Below are positions 42,932 to 52,326 of a stretch of DNA of 64,000 bases, in pieces. The stretch comes from Geminicoccaceae bacterium. Its GTDB lineage: Bacteria > Pseudomonadota > Alphaproteobacteria > Geminicoccales > Geminicoccaceae. The notes under the pieces are model-generated. The model was not told the DNA's origin. It was given only the letters and a program-made list of their open reading frames with translations, and made no database searches. Made by a program: the position numbers and the translations under genes. The stretch lies in the NCBI GenBank assembly GCA_020638495.1, contig JACKIN010000006.1:1-64000 (forward strand), given 5' to 3'. Position 1 is the first letter of the stretch, and the number at the start of each line of letters is the position of its first letter.

Positions 42932-44011
42932 CTACGGCTTGCAAGGCCCGACGGCCGGCATGCCCCGGCAAAGGGCTTCCCTGGTGACGGCGCCGTCCTC
43001 GATCTCGAGCTCCATATTGTCGAGCGTGATGACGATGGGCGTCACCTTGGCCCACGGGATCTCGGTTGCGCCGTTGTTCATCGTGGCGCCCTCGAACATG
43101 CTGTCGGCCGGCTTCTCGCCCTTCAGGAGCGCCGCGGTGATCGCGGCGGCCTTCCCCGACTGGTCCTTGAGCGACCGCCATACCGTCATCGACTGCCTGC
43201 CCAGCAGAATGAGCTGCAGGCCGTTCAGCGTGCCATCCAGCCCGGTCACGGGGATCTCACCAGCCATTTGCTGGGCCTGGAGCGCCGCGATGACGCCACC
43301 CGCCATGCCGTCATTGGCGGACAGGACCGCATCCACCCCGTTGTTCGTCCTGGTCAGGATCTGCTCCATCTGCTGCTGGGCCTTCGACGGATCCCAGCCG
43401 GGCGTCCAGACGGATTCGACCAGCGTGCGCGTGCCGTTGTCGAAGAGCGGCTGGAGAACGCTCATGTAGCCGTTCTCGAACAGATGCGCATTGTCGTCGG
43501 TGGTCGAGCCGTTGATGACCGCGATCCGGTCGCCGTCCTCGGTGTTGTCCGCCAGCCACGAGCCCTGCATCTCGCCGATCTTGAGACCGTCGACGGAGAC
43601 GTAGTAGGCGACGGGCGCGTTCCTGATGAGCCGATCATAGGCGATCACCGGCACGCCCTGCTCCTGCGCCTTGTTGACGATCACGGCGGCACCTTCCTGG
43701 TCGATCGCCGTCACGACCAGGACCTTCGCACCACTCGCCAGCGCCGATTCCGCCTGCGCCAGTTGCTTGGAGGTGTCGTTGAGCGCGTTGTCGACGCGGA
43801 CCTTCGCTTCGGGGAACTCCTTCTTCATCGCCTCGATGAAGAAGGGCTTGTCCTGGCTCTCCCAGCGCGCGGTGACGTTCTCCGGCAACAGGAAGACCAC
43901 GAGCGGGTCTTCCGCTCGTGCGTCGACCACCGCGATCGGGCTGGCGGCCGCCGCCAGCCCCAGCAGCACCCCGCCCAGCACCACCCGGCGGGCACCAACG
44001 AATTTTTCCAT
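42932..44011 (-). CDS. Sugar ABC transporter binding protein, XylF type
   Basis: 359 aa from ATG 44011, with GGGAGGAAAA upstream. The signal peptide ends near VVDARAEDPLVVF. Periplasmic-binding-protein-like I fold: RWESQDKPFFIEAMKKEF, VLVVTAIDQEGAAVIVNKA, PVIAYDRLI, VLSANDGMAGG and ITGLDG-like VTGLDGTLNGLQL all match D-xylose-binding XylF. Cargo is probably a pentose or related sugar. A promoter is visible at 44057-44084. Confidence 0.88.
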   Translation of the reverse strand: MEKFVGARRVVLGGVLLGLAAAASPIAVVDARAEDPLVVFLLPENVTARWESQDKPFFIEAMKKEFPEAKVRVDNALNDTSKQLAQAESALASGAKVLVVTAIDQEGAAVIVNKAQEQGVPVIAYDRLIRNAPVAYYVSVDGLKIGEMQGSWLADNTEDGDRIAVINGSTTDDNAHLFENGYMSVLQPLFDNGTRTLVESVWTPGWDPSKAQQQMEQILTRTNNGVDAVLSANDGMAGGVIAALQAQQMAGEIPVTGLDGTLNGLQLILLGRQSMTVWRSLKDQSGKAAAITAALLKGEKPADSMFEGATMNNGATEIPWAKVTPIVITLDNMELEIEDGAVTREALCRGMPAVGPCKP

Positions 44012-44056
44012 CGATTTTCCTCCCTGTGGCCTGGAGCGAGCGCCAGCCATGGCCAC

Positions 44057-44084
44057 GGTATGCGTCCGCGTTCGATTCTGTCAA
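44057..44084 (-). promoter_or_regulatory. Candidate promoter of the xylose-type ABC operon
   Basis: On the minus strand a consensus TTGACA (44079-44084) stands 16 bp before CATACC (44057-44062), about 46 bp ahead of the binding-protein start. The -35 is perfect; the -10 is weak. It would let the importer be expressed apart from the SMP-30 gene upstream. Confidence 0.4.
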
Positions 44085-44150
44085 CGTGGCCGATGCGGCG
44101 CTCCCTTGGTCAATCTGGCGCGGCGCTGTCCGTGTCTCGTGGGTCCGTGT

Positions 44151-45071
44151 TCAGCCATTCAGGAAGTTCAGCTTCAGCCCCGCCCGCGGCCAGTCCATCG
44201 CCACCAGCCGGCCGCTCTGCGAGAGCGTGATGTAGGCCGTCCTCAGGTCCGGGCCGCCGAAGCAGATATTGGTGGTGTAGCGGTCCGGCATGGGCACGAA
44301 CTGGACCAGCTCGCCGGAAGGGGCGATCACGCTGATGCCGCCGTTCATGAGCGTGGCGACGCAGATGTTGCCCGACGCCTCGACGGCGAGGCTGTCGAAA
44401 CGCTCGTAGACGCCGCCGGCGGTGTAGACGAGCCGGCCGCCGTGCGGGCTGGGCCAGGGGTGCTTCCGGATTCGGCCGGGGGCATCGAGGTCGAAGGCCC
44501 AGAGCCGGGCACCCTCGGTCTCCGCGACGTAGAGCACGGTCTCGTCCGGGGAGAGGCCGATGCCATTGGCGGTCAGGAAGGGGTGGACGGCCTCGGTGAT
44601 CGCGCTGCCGTCGGCGGCGGCGTAGTAGACGCCGCCATAGTCGAGGTCGCGGGCGCGGCGCTTGCCGAGATCGGTGAACCAGATGCCGCCCTGGCGATCG
44701 ACGACCAGATCGTTCGGGCCGCGCAGCGCATGACCGTTGCCGGTCCCGGTGTAGAGGGCCTGCACCGCACCCGTCGCCCGGTCGATCCGCTCCAGCCGGC
44801 CGCCCGAATAGGCCGTCGCCTGCACGGTCGGACGCACGCCGTCGCCGTCGGTGTGGAACTCGAAGCCGCCATTGTTGGTGACGTAGAAGGCCCCGTCGGA
44901 TCCCATGGCGAGCCCGTTCGGCCCGCCGCCCGGCTCGGCCAGCACGCGCTTCGTGCCATCGGCTTCGACCACCGTGACGGTTTTTCGGGCGATCTCGACC
45001 AGGGCGACCGAGCCGTCCGGCAGCGCCACCGGACCCTCGGGAAAGAGCAGGCCATTCGTCAGCTCACGCAC
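44151..45071 (-). CDS. SMP-30/gluconolactonase family protein
   Basis: 306 aa from GTG 45071 (TTG 45077 adds two residues). Six-bladed propeller motifs are LLFPEGPVALPDGSVALVEI, GGGPNGLAMGSDGAFYVTN, RGPNDLVVDRQGGIWFTDLG and NGIGLSPDETVLYVAET. The Glu, Asn and Asp that hold the catalytic metal are in place. Members open sugar lactones. It lies upstream of the xylose-type importer, consistent with an oxidative pentose route. The start is unusual: the good ribosome site serves an overlapping 13-codon frame (45064-45105). Confidence 0.87.
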   Translation of the reverse strand: MRELTNGLLFPEGPVALPDGSVALVEIARKTVTVVEADGTKRVLAEPGGGPNGLAMGSDGAFYVTNNGGFEFHTDGDGVRPTVQATAYSGGRLERIDRATGAVQALYTGTGNGHALRGPNDLVVDRQGGIWFTDLGKRRARDLDYGGVYYAAADGSAITEAVHPFLTANGIGLSPDETVLYVAETEGARLWAFDLDAPGRIRKHPWPSPHGGRLVYTAGGVYERFDSLAVEASGNICVATLMNGGISVIAPSGELVQFVPMPDRYTTNICFGGPDLRTAYITLSQSGRLVAMDWPRAGLKLNFLNG

Positions 45072-45105
45072 GGGCAACCCCTCGTTCGATACGGTTCTCG
45101 TTCAT
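45064..45105 (-). other. Thirteen-codon open frame with strong ribosome site overlapping the SMP-30 start
   Basis: ATG 45105 follows GGGAGGA by about 7 nt and encodes MNENRIERGVARA before TGA, ending inside the SMP-30 reading frame. It may be a leader peptide coupling translation. Alternatively it is the true N-terminus of SMP-30, knocked out of frame by one base in the GGGG run: removing one G gives MNENRIERGLPVRELTNG. Confidence 0.45.
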
Positions 45106-45400
45106 CGCCGTTCCTCCCGATCGGATCAGTGGCCGCGATTGTGCACGCGCCCCGGCGCGCTTGCCAGCGTCGCGGCCGCCGCAAGGCACGAGGCGCCCTG
45201 CCGGGCGACCTTCGAGCATGCCCTTGGGAGAGGGCGTCACCTCGATGAGCGAGGCGATCGCCACGATGGGGAGCGCCGGCTTCCTGCTCCTCGGCGTGCG
45301 TCTCGCCTGCTGCAGCCTCGATCGCGACATCGATGCTCGCACCGGGCCTCGGCGCCCGCTGTCATTTCCGAGGGGGTTGTCCATAGGTCGACCACCGCCG

Positions 45401-45550
45401 CCGGACTTCGCCAGCGCCCGCTTTCCAACCACCGGCGGCCCCTGGTTCGCCGGATCGGCCCCACCCGGCGCGATGCGGTAGCTTGGAGCCAAGGCCGGGC
45501 GGCCTCGGCACCCGGCGTCGACATCGTCAAGAGCCGCAAGGTTGCCGGCC
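45401..45550 (+). pseudogene. Remnant of a soxB (sarcosine oxidase beta) gene
   Basis: One frame reads DFASARFPTTGG, against DFANARFPITGG in the intact soxB at 47237-48487. A second frame continues DAVAWSQGRAASAPGVDIV, then KSRKVAG, against DAVVWGYARAASALGVDIV and QNCEVTG. The two parts are joined by a frameshift, and nothing of the rest of the gene is left. The flanking stretches 45106-45400 and 45551-45689 show no gene I recognise. Confidence 0.72.
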
Positions 45551-45689
45551 TTCCCCGATCACCGCTACGCCTTGTCGCGCGCCGCCCGCTGTCGCGCCCA
45601 GGATGCGTTTGCGCTGGATCAAGGCGAATCCGTGCGGCGGCGCATAGTCTGCCACTTCGAGCTCGCGTCGCGCGGCCGGAGGGGGTCGA

Positions 45690-46379
45690 ATGAACCCAAC
45701 AAGTCGGTCAGCTGGCTGGTTCTGCGCACGGCGCGGGTGGCTTGTCGGCGGTCTCCTGCTCGTGGCCGCCTGCATGCCGGGCCGGCCGGTCAGCGTGGCC
45801 GATGACGGGGTGCTCGAGGTAGCGACGCCGCAGACCCGCTTTTCGGCGGTCATCCCCGCCGCCCTGCGCGACGAGGGCGTGCTGCTGCCCGATGGCTCGT
45901 ACGTCTTCCTCCGATCGGCGAGCCCCCTCCACACGGTTTCCGTCCTGGTCAACGGGACGGTTGTCGATCCCGGCCGGTGGCCGGACTTTCGATCGCAGAT
46001 GGCCGGATCGACCGAGGCGGTCGTTCTGGCGGATTATCTGACGGCCGTGGAGCCGCTCGAGCGCGCCTCACCCGGACGGCCGACCAATACCCTGCTGAGC
46101 TTCGAGCGGGTTGGCGGCGCGCGACCGCCGCAGGCCGCACGCAACCTCGCATGCAGCGAACGGGCGCTGGTTGCCCTGGACCACGAGGTGCCCGGCCAAG
46201 CAGGCCGGCCATTCGTCTACCATGCGCGGTACTACACTTGCGTCGATCCCCATACCCGGGCGCCCGTCGAGCTCGCCTGGTCAGAGCGCCTGCCGGAGGA
46301 CCCGGACGGAACCGCCCCCGGCTTCATGGCCGAGGCGGACGCCTTCTTCGACAGCCTGAGGTTCCTGGAGCCCCGGTAA
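45690..46379 (+). CDS. Hypothetical lipoprotein
   Basis: 229 aa. An N-terminal RRG and hydrophobic stretch lead to the lipobox LLVAACMPG (C28), so the mature protein is probably lipid-anchored. The remainder is soluble, with RFSAVIPAALRDEGVLLPDG and FVYHARYYTCVDPHTRAPVE as the most structured parts. I recognise no family. It lies 24 nt ahead of a second lipoprotein gene; the two may form an operon. Confidence 0.65.
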   Translation: MNPTSRSAGWFCARRGWLVGGLLLVAACMPGRPVSVADDGVLEVATPQTRFSAVIPAALRDEGVLLPDGSYVFLRSASPLHTVSVLVNGTVVDPGRWPDFRSQMAGSTEAVVLADYLTAVEPLERASPGRPTNTLLSFERVGGARPPQAARNLACSERALVALDHEVPGQAGRPFVYHARYYTCVDPHTRAPVELAWSERLPEDPDGTAPGFMAEADAFFDSLRFLEPR

Positions 46380-46402
46380 ACTTGATTGCTGGAGTTGTGC
46401 TC

Positions 46403-47119
46403 ATGTTCGTGTCGTCGCTCTGCTTCCGTCCTCAAATAGTTGCCGCTGCGGTGCTCTTCCTTCTCACCGCCTGCTCCACCACGCGTCCGGTGGTGGCGCC
46501 GGGGGTCACCGAGCCTGTTGCGCGCGGCTCCACCGTGCTTCTGCTCAGGCCCGACATCGAATGCCTCGAGGTGGCGGTCGGCGGCACCCAGGCGCGGCCC
46601 GAATGGACGGCGAAGGCCGAGGCCAGCGTCACCCGCGCGCTCGCGGACTTCATGCGCGAGCATGAGACGCGGCTCGTCGTCTACGACGGCTCGACATTCC
46701 CCCCCGATCGCCGGGCCGGGCAGGAAGCGGCCATCGCCGCGCTGACCGCGGTCCGCTTGCCGGCTAGCGGTCCGGCGCCGACCGCGCCGGTGCAGGTCGA
46801 GCTGCCGGCACCCGAGCTCCTGGCGCCGCTGCGCGAGGACTTCAAGGCCGATTATGCGCTCAGCGTTTTCCTGAGGGAGAGCTTCCAGTCCGCCGGTCAT
46901 GTCGCCATGCGCTACAGCCTCGGGCTGTTGCTCGGCCCGATCTGGGCGCCGATGCCGGGGACCGGCCAATACGGCTATGCCACCCTCGTCGATCTGCGGA
47001 CCGGCGAGGTGGCCTGGTCGAACACGCTCTCGACGGTTGGCGAGGTGCCGACCGATATTCGCGACCCCGAGAAGGCCCGCGACACGGTCGACGAGCTGTT
47101 GGAGGCCTGCCCGGTCTGA
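46403..47119 (+). CDS. Hypothetical lipoprotein
   Basis: 238 aa from ATG 46403. The signal ends in the lipobox FLLTACST (C~23). STVLLLRPDIECLEVAVGG, TRALADFMREHETRLVVYD and GYATLVDLRTGEVAWSNTL resemble envelope lipoproteins of proteobacteria that share the final 'DLRTGEVVW' strand motif, but I cannot name a function. It follows the preceding lipoprotein gene closely and precedes soxB by about 120 bp. Confidence 0.68.
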   Translation: MFVSSLCFRPQIVAAAVLFLLTACSTTRPVVAPGVTEPVARGSTVLLLRPDIECLEVAVGGTQARPEWTAKAEASVTRALADFMREHETRLVVYDGSTFPPDRRAGQEAAIAALTAVRLPASGPAPTAPVQVELPAPELLAPLREDFKADYALSVFLRESFQSAGHVAMRYSLGLLLGPIWAPMPGTGQYGYATLVDLRTGEVAWSNTLSTVGEVPTDIRDPEKARDTVDELLEACPV

Positions 47120-47236
47120 GCAGGTTGCGGCCAGCCAGCCTGCCGGATTGGACGCCGGCGCTCCGGTCGACGCTCGCGCACGCCCTTTCCCCTTGCCCCG
47201 CCCTGCGCTACCGAGGGGCGGAAGTGGGAGGTGCGC

Positions 47237-48487
47237 TTGCGCTATTCGGTCTGGAGCCTGATCCGGCAGGGGCTCGTGGGCAATCGCGGCTGGCCGGAGG
47301 CGTGGCGGGATGCGGCGCCGAAGGACCGCTACGATGTGATCGTCATCGGCGGCGGCGGGCACGGCCTCGCCACGGCCTACTACCTCGCCGCCCTGCACGG
47401 CATCACGAAGGTGGCGGTGCTCGAGAAGGGCTGGATCGGCGGCGGCAATACCGGCCGCAACACCACGATCGTCCGCTCGAACTACCTGCTGCCGGGCAAC
47501 GAGCCCTTCTACGAGCACAGCCTGAGGCTCTGGGAGGGGCTCTCGGCCGAGCTCGACTTCAACGTCATGTTCAGCCAGCGCGGCGTGCTCAATCTGTGCC
47601 ATTCCGACGCCCAGCGCGACGCCTTCGCCCGGCGCGGGAACGCCATGCTCATGATGGGCGCGGATGCCGAGCTGCTGGATCGCGAAGCGGTCCGGGCCAT
47701 GGTGCCGGGCCTCGACTTCGCCAACGCCCGCTTTCCCATCACCGGCGGCCTCCTGCAGCGCCGCGCCGGCACCGCCCGGCACGATGCCGTGGTCTGGGGG
47801 TACGCCCGCGCGGCCTCGGCGCTGGGTGTCGACATCGTCCAGAACTGCGAGGTCACCGGCATGGTGCGCGACGGTGACCGCATCAGTGCTGTCGAGACCA
47901 CCCGCGGCACGATCAGGGTGGACAAGGTGGGCCTCGCCGTCGCCGGCAACAGCTCCAGGCTCGCCGCCATGGCGGGCCTGCGGCTGCCGATCGAGAGCCA
48001 CGTGCTCCAGGCCTTCGTCAGCGAGGGGCTGAAGCCCTGGCTGGACACGGTCGTGACCTTCGGGGCGGGGCATTTCTATGTCAGCCAGTCGGACAAGGGC
48101 GGCCTCGTCTTCGGCGGCGACATCGACGGCTACAACTCGTACGCGCAGCGCGGCAACCTGCCGACGGTCGAGCATGTGGCGGCCGGCGCGGTGGCCCTCT
48201 TCCCGGCGCTCGGGCGGGTCCGCATCCTGCGCTCCTGGGGCGGGCTGGTCGACATGACCATGGACGGCAGCCCGATCATCGATCGGCTGCCGCTGGCCAA
48301 CCTCTACCTCAATGGCGGCTGGTGCTATGGCGGCTTCAAGGCGACGCCGGCCTCGGGCTGGTGCTTCGCCTACACGCTGGCCCGGGACGAGCCGCACGAG
48401 CTCAATGCCGCCTACCGCCTCGACCGCTTCGCCACGGGGCACCTGATCGACGAGCGCGGCGCCGGCCCGCAGCCGGGCTGGCATTGA
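47237..48487 (+). CDS. soxB: Sarcosine oxidase subunit beta
   Basis: 416 aa from TTG 47237 (reading MRYSVWSLIRQGL, the usual SoxB opening) with GGGAGG 5 nt upstream; GTG 47231 is less well placed. FAD motif VIVIGGGGHGLATAYYLA (~35-52). The histidine in GTARHDAVVWGYARAA corresponds to the residue that covalently carries FMN. SWGGLVDMTMDGSPIID and GGWCYGGFKATPASG complete the family pattern. It oxidises sarcosine to glycine and formaldehyde or methylene-folate within the heterotetramer. First gene of soxBDAG. Confidence 0.93.
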   Translation: MRYSVWSLIRQGLVGNRGWPEAWRDAAPKDRYDVIVIGGGGHGLATAYYLAALHGITKVAVLEKGWIGGGNTGRNTTIVRSNYLLPGNEPFYEHSLRLWEGLSAELDFNVMFSQRGVLNLCHSDAQRDAFARRGNAMLMMGADAELLDREAVRAMVPGLDFANARFPITGGLLQRRAGTARHDAVVWGYARAASALGVDIVQNCEVTGMVRDGDRISAVETTRGTIRVDKVGLAVAGNSSRLAAMAGLRLPIESHVLQAFVSEGLKPWLDTVVTFGAGHFYVSQSDKGGLVFGGDIDGYNSYAQRGNLPTVEHVAAGAVALFPALGRVRILRSWGGLVDMTMDGSPIIDRLPLANLYLNGGWCYGGFKATPASGWCFAYTLARDEPHELNAAYRLDRFATGHLIDERGAGPQPGWH

Positions 48488-48507
48488 GCGGGAGCGAGGC
48501 AGCGACG

Positions 48508-48786
48508 ATGCGCATCACCTGTCCCCATTGCGGCTCGCGCGGGCTCACAGAGTTCAGCCAGCAAGGCGATGCCTCGCCGCTCCGGCCGGACGATGGCGCG
48601 GGCGAGGCAGCCTGGGTCGACTTCGTCCATTTTCGCGACAATCCGCGGGGCGAGCACAGGGAGCTCTGGCAGCATGTGCTGGGTTGTCGGACCTGGCTGG
48701 TGGTGACCCGCGACACGGCGACCCACGCCATCCTCCGCGTCGAGCCGGCCGCCGATGTTCGGGGGCGGCCCCGGGGGCGGACATGA
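48508..48786 (+). CDS. soxD: Sarcosine oxidase subunit delta
   Basis: 92 aa. CPHCGSRG near the start plus a later GCRTW cysteine form the zinc-binding set of SoxD, with AWVDFVHFRDNPRGEHRELW between them. It overlaps soxA by 4 nt (ATGA) and begins 20 nt after soxB. Confidence 0.92.
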   Translation: MRITCPHCGSRGLTEFSQQGDASPLRPDDGAGEAAWVDFVHFRDNPRGEHRELWQHVLGCRTWLVVTRDTATHAILRVEPAADVRGRPRGRT

Positions 48787-51746
48787 GCCCCGACGCCTTT
48801 CGCCTGCGGACCGGCGGGCGGATCGACCGCACGAGCCGGCTCGCCTTCACCTTCGACGGGCGCCGCTACAAGGGCCTCGCCGGCGACACGCTGGCTTCCG
48901 CACTGCTCGCCAATGGCGTCAAGCTCTTCGGCCGGAGCTTCAAGCACCATCGCCGACGCGGCATCATGGGCTTCGGCGTCGAGGAGCCCAATGCGCTCGT
49001 CACGATCGGGAACGGGGCAGCGGCCGAGCCCAACACGCGGGCCACGATGGTCGAGCTCGCCGAGGGGCTCGAAGCCACCTCGCAGAACCGCTGGCCGACG
49101 CTTTCGCTGGATCTCCAGGCGGTGAACGGGCTGGCGGGCCGCTTTCTCGGCGCCGGCTTCTACTACAAGACCTTCAAGTGGCCGCCCGCCGCCTGGACCG
49201 GTCTCTACGAGAAGGTGATCCGGCATGCCGCCGGGCTCGGCCGGGCGAGCCATGCGGCGGACCCGGATCGCTACGACAAGAGCTTCGCCTTCTGCGACGT
49301 GCTGGTGGTCGGCGGCGGGCCGGCCGGGCTGATGGCGGCGCTGGTGGCGGGCAGGGCGGGGGCCAGGGTGACCCTCGCCGACGAGATGCCTGCGCTCGGC
49401 GGCCGGCTGCGGCACGAGGACCGGCGCATCGACGGGCGCGGTGCCATGCTGTGGCTCGGCGAGATCGAGCGGGAGCTGGCGGCGCTGGCCAATGTCACGC
49501 TCTTGCGGCGCACGACGGTCTTCGGCGCCTATGACCACGGCACGTTCGGGGCAGTGGAGCAGCTCGCCAGCGATGACGGGCGGCTGCCACGCCAGCGGTT
49601 CTGGCAGATCTCGGCCGGGGCGGCGGTTTTGGCGACGGGTGCTATCGAGCGGAGCATCGCCTTTGCGGGCAACGACCTGCCCGGCGTGATGCTGGCCTCG
49701 GCGGCGCAGGGCTATCTCTTCGAGCATGCGGTGGTGGCCGGCTGGCGACCGGTCGTCTTCACCACCAACAGCTCGGGCTACGCCACGGCGCTCGACCTCG
49801 TGCGGGCCGGGATCGCGGTGCAGGCGGTGATCGACAATGGCCCGGTCGTCGATTCGGCCACCGCGCGGGCGCTGCACGAGGCCGGGGTGCCGCTCTTTCG
49901 CCATGCGGTGGTCGAGCGGGCGGTCGGCGGGCGCGCGGTCACGGGCGTCGTGATGCGCGACGAGCTGGGCGGCCGGCGCGAGCTCGAATGCGACCAGCTC
50001 CTGGTCAGCGGCGGCTGGAATCCGACCCTGCACCTGGCGGCGCACCGGGGCGGGCGGCCGCGCTGGGACGACCAGCTCGCCACCTTCCTGCCACCACCCG
50101 CCGACGGCGAGCTGCTGCCGGTCGGCGCTGCCGCCGGCCGGTTCGCGCTCGAGGACTGCCTGGCGGACGGGGCCATGGCGGCGGTCGATCTCTGCCGCCG
50201 GCTCGGGCATGCGGCACGGACGCCGACCCTGCCCGGGACCGACGAGGCCGAGCCCTACCGTATCACGCCGCTCTTCGCCGTGGAGGGAGCGGGTGCGAAG
50301 GCCTTCGTCGACCTGCAGAACGACGTCACGGCCGCCGACCTGCGCCAGGCCGCCGCCGAGGGCTATCGGAGCATCGAGCACGCCAAGCGCTACACCACTC
50401 TCGGCATGGCGACGGACCAGGGCAAGACGGCGAACGTGACCGGGCTCGCCATCCTCGCCGAGGCGCTGGCCCGGCCAGTGGCCGAGGTCGGGACGACCGG
50501 GTTTCGTCCGCCCTACACCCCCGTCGCGATCGGAGCCCTGGCGCATCATCATCGTGGCCCCCATTTCGCCCCGGTGCGCAGGACGCCGCTGCACGCGGCG
50601 CAGGTGGTGCTAGGGGCGGTCTTCTTCGAGACGGGGTTGTGGCTGCGGGCGCGGTATGTGCCGCGACCGGGCGAGGACATGGCGGCGGCTTCGCGGCGCG
50701 AGGTTCAGGCGGTGCGCGCCGGCGTCGGTGTGGTCGACGTCAGCCCGCTCGGCAAGATCGAGCTCGCGGGTTCAGATGCGCGCGCCTTTCTCGAGCGGCT
50801 CTACTGCAACGGCATGGCGACGCTGCGGCCGGGCCGGGCGCGCTACGGGCTGATGCTGCGCGAGGACGGCATGGTGCTGGACGACGGCACGATCTGGTGC
50901 TTCGGCTCCGGGCATTTCATGGTGACGACGACGACCGCAAATGCCGCCGCCGTGCTGAGCCACATGGAGCTCCATCACCAGCATTTCTGGCCGGAGCTCG
51001 ATGTCCAGTTCGCCTCGGTGAGCGAGCAGTGGGCGGGGCTGGCGGTGGCGGGGCCGAGGTCGCGCGAGGTGCTGCAAAGGGTCGTGGACGAGCCGGCGCT
51101 CGACGATGCGTCGTTTCCCTTCATGGCGGTGGCCGAGGGGCGGATCGGCGGCGTGGTCTGCCGCATTGCCCGGATCAGCTTCTCGGGCGAGCGGGCTTTC
51201 GAGGTCTTCGTGCCGGCGGGCCATGCCGAGGCGTTGCTGGACTGCCTGCTCGAGGCCGGGGCGACGGACGGCATCACCCTCTATGGGCTCGAGGCCATGG
51301 GCACGATGCGGATCGAGAAGGGGCATGTGGCAGGGGCCGAGCTGGATGGCAGGACGACACCCCGCGATCTCGGGCTCGAGCGGATGCAGATCCGCAAGAA
51401 GCCGCATATCGGCGCGGCGCTTCGCGACCGGCCGGGATTGACCGACCCGGCGCGGCCAATGCTGGTCGGGCTCGTGCCGGTCGACCGCAGCGAGCGGCTG
51501 CGGGCCGGCGCACTGCTGGTGCCCGAGGGGGCCGAAGTGGTGCAGGCGAACGACCTGGGCCGTGTCACATCGATTGCCTGGAGTCCGGGTCTCGGGCATC
51601 CGATCGCCCTGGGCTTTCTGGCCCACGGCACCGAGCGGCTCGGTCAACGGGTCGATGCGGTCTTCCCACTCTATCGCGAAAGGGTGACCGTCGAGGTGCG
51701 CCAGTCCTGCTTCGTCGACCCGGAAGGGGAGCGGCTGCGTGGTTGA
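48783..51746 (+). CDS. soxA: Sarcosine oxidase subunit alpha
   Basis: 987 aa. Residues ~1-100 form the 2Fe-2S-like domain without its cysteines (FTFDGRRYKGLAGDTLASAL, FKHHRRRGIMGFG). The NAD-binding site is VLVVGGGPAGLMAALVAG (~173-190). The C-terminal ~380 residues are a GcvT-like folate-binding domain (GVVDVSPLGKIELAG, YGLMLREDGMVLDDG, RISFSGERAFEVFVP). This subunit binds NAD and tetrahydrofolate. ATGA overlap with soxD, 8-nt overlap with soxG. Confidence 0.94.
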   Translation: MSPDAFRLRTGGRIDRTSRLAFTFDGRRYKGLAGDTLASALLANGVKLFGRSFKHHRRRGIMGFGVEEPNALVTIGNGAAAEPNTRATMVELAEGLEATSQNRWPTLSLDLQAVNGLAGRFLGAGFYYKTFKWPPAAWTGLYEKVIRHAAGLGRASHAADPDRYDKSFAFCDVLVVGGGPAGLMAALVAGRAGARVTLADEMPALGGRLRHEDRRIDGRGAMLWLGEIERELAALANVTLLRRTTVFGAYDHGTFGAVEQLASDDGRLPRQRFWQISAGAAVLATGAIERSIAFAGNDLPGVMLASAAQGYLFEHAVVAGWRPVVFTTNSSGYATALDLVRAGIAVQAVIDNGPVVDSATARALHEAGVPLFRHAVVERAVGGRAVTGVVMRDELGGRRELECDQLLVSGGWNPTLHLAAHRGGRPRWDDQLATFLPPPADGELLPVGAAAGRFALEDCLADGAMAAVDLCRRLGHAARTPTLPGTDEAEPYRITPLFAVEGAGAKAFVDLQNDVTAADLRQAAAEGYRSIEHAKRYTTLGMATDQGKTANVTGLAILAEALARPVAEVGTTGFRPPYTPVAIGALAHHHRGPHFAPVRRTPLHAAQVVLGAVFFETGLWLRARYVPRPGEDMAAASRREVQAVRAGVGVVDVSPLGKIELAGSDARAFLERLYCNGMATLRPGRARYGLMLREDGMVLDDGTIWCFGSGHFMVTTTTANAAAVLSHMELHHQHFWPELDVQFASVSEQWAGLAVAGPRSREVLQRVVDEPALDDASFPFMAVAEGRIGGVVCRIARISFSGERAFEVFVPAGHAEALLDCLLEAGATDGITLYGLEAMGTMRIEKGHVAGAELDGRTTPRDLGLERMQIRKKPHIGAALRDRPGLTDPARPMLVGLVPVDRSERLRAGALLVPEGAEVVQANDLGRVTSIAWSPGLGHPIALGFLAHGTERLGQRVDAVFPLYRERVTVEVRQSCFVDPEGERLRG

Positions 51747-52326
51747 GCTGCGGGAGCGGCCTGTCATCCTCCGACCGGCAACGACGGCCGAGGGCTCTCG
51801 GTGTCGGGTTGCCGAGCGGCTCGGGCTCTGCCTGACGCAGGTGATCGCCCGCCCTGGACAGGAGCGTGAGCTGGCCCGCATCCTCGGCCAGAAGCTGCCC
51901 GAGCGGCCGGGCACGGCCATGACGATCGGCGACGGGACGGTCATGGCGCTGAGACCACGAGATTGGCTCCTCGTCCGTCATGATCCGGTCGGCCGGCGGG
52001 GCGGTCTTGCGGTCGACCTTCGCCGGCGGCTCGATGGCGTAGCGCTCGTGATCGACCAGAGCCACGGGCGGGTGGTGCTGCGTCTAGAGGGCGCGGCGAG
52101 CCGGTCGGTCCTGCAGAAGGGCATCGACATCGACCTGCACCCCGACCAGTTCGGACCGGGTGCCGCTGCGCAAACCGGCATTGCCGGGATGGCGGTGCTC
52201 GTCCATGCGGTGGCGGACGAGGCATTCGATCTGTATGGCAATCGCTCGTTCGCCGAGAGCCTGCTCGACTGGCTGCTCGAGGCGGGGCGTGAATGGGGCA
52301 TCGTGCTGGAGGCATCGGGGACGTGA
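51739..52326 (+). CDS. soxG: Sarcosine oxidase subunit gamma
   Basis: 195 aa from GTG 51739. Divergent as usual, but DWLLVRHDPVG, VALVIDQSHGRVVLRLEG, LQKGIDIDLHPDQF and FDLYGNRSFAESLLDWLLEAG follow the SoxG pattern. It supports the alpha subunit. Its stop overlaps the next gene's GTG start (GTGA), tying a GMC dehydrogenase to the sox operon. Confidence 0.88.
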   Translation: MVELRERPVILRPATTAEGSRCRVAERLGLCLTQVIARPGQERELARILGQKLPERPGTAMTIGDGTVMALRPRDWLLVRHDPVGRRGGLAVDLRRRLDGVALVIDQSHGRVVLRLEGAASRSVLQKGIDIDLHPDQFGPGAAAQTGIAGMAVLVHAVADEAFDLYGNRSFAESLLDWLLEAGREWGIVLEASGT

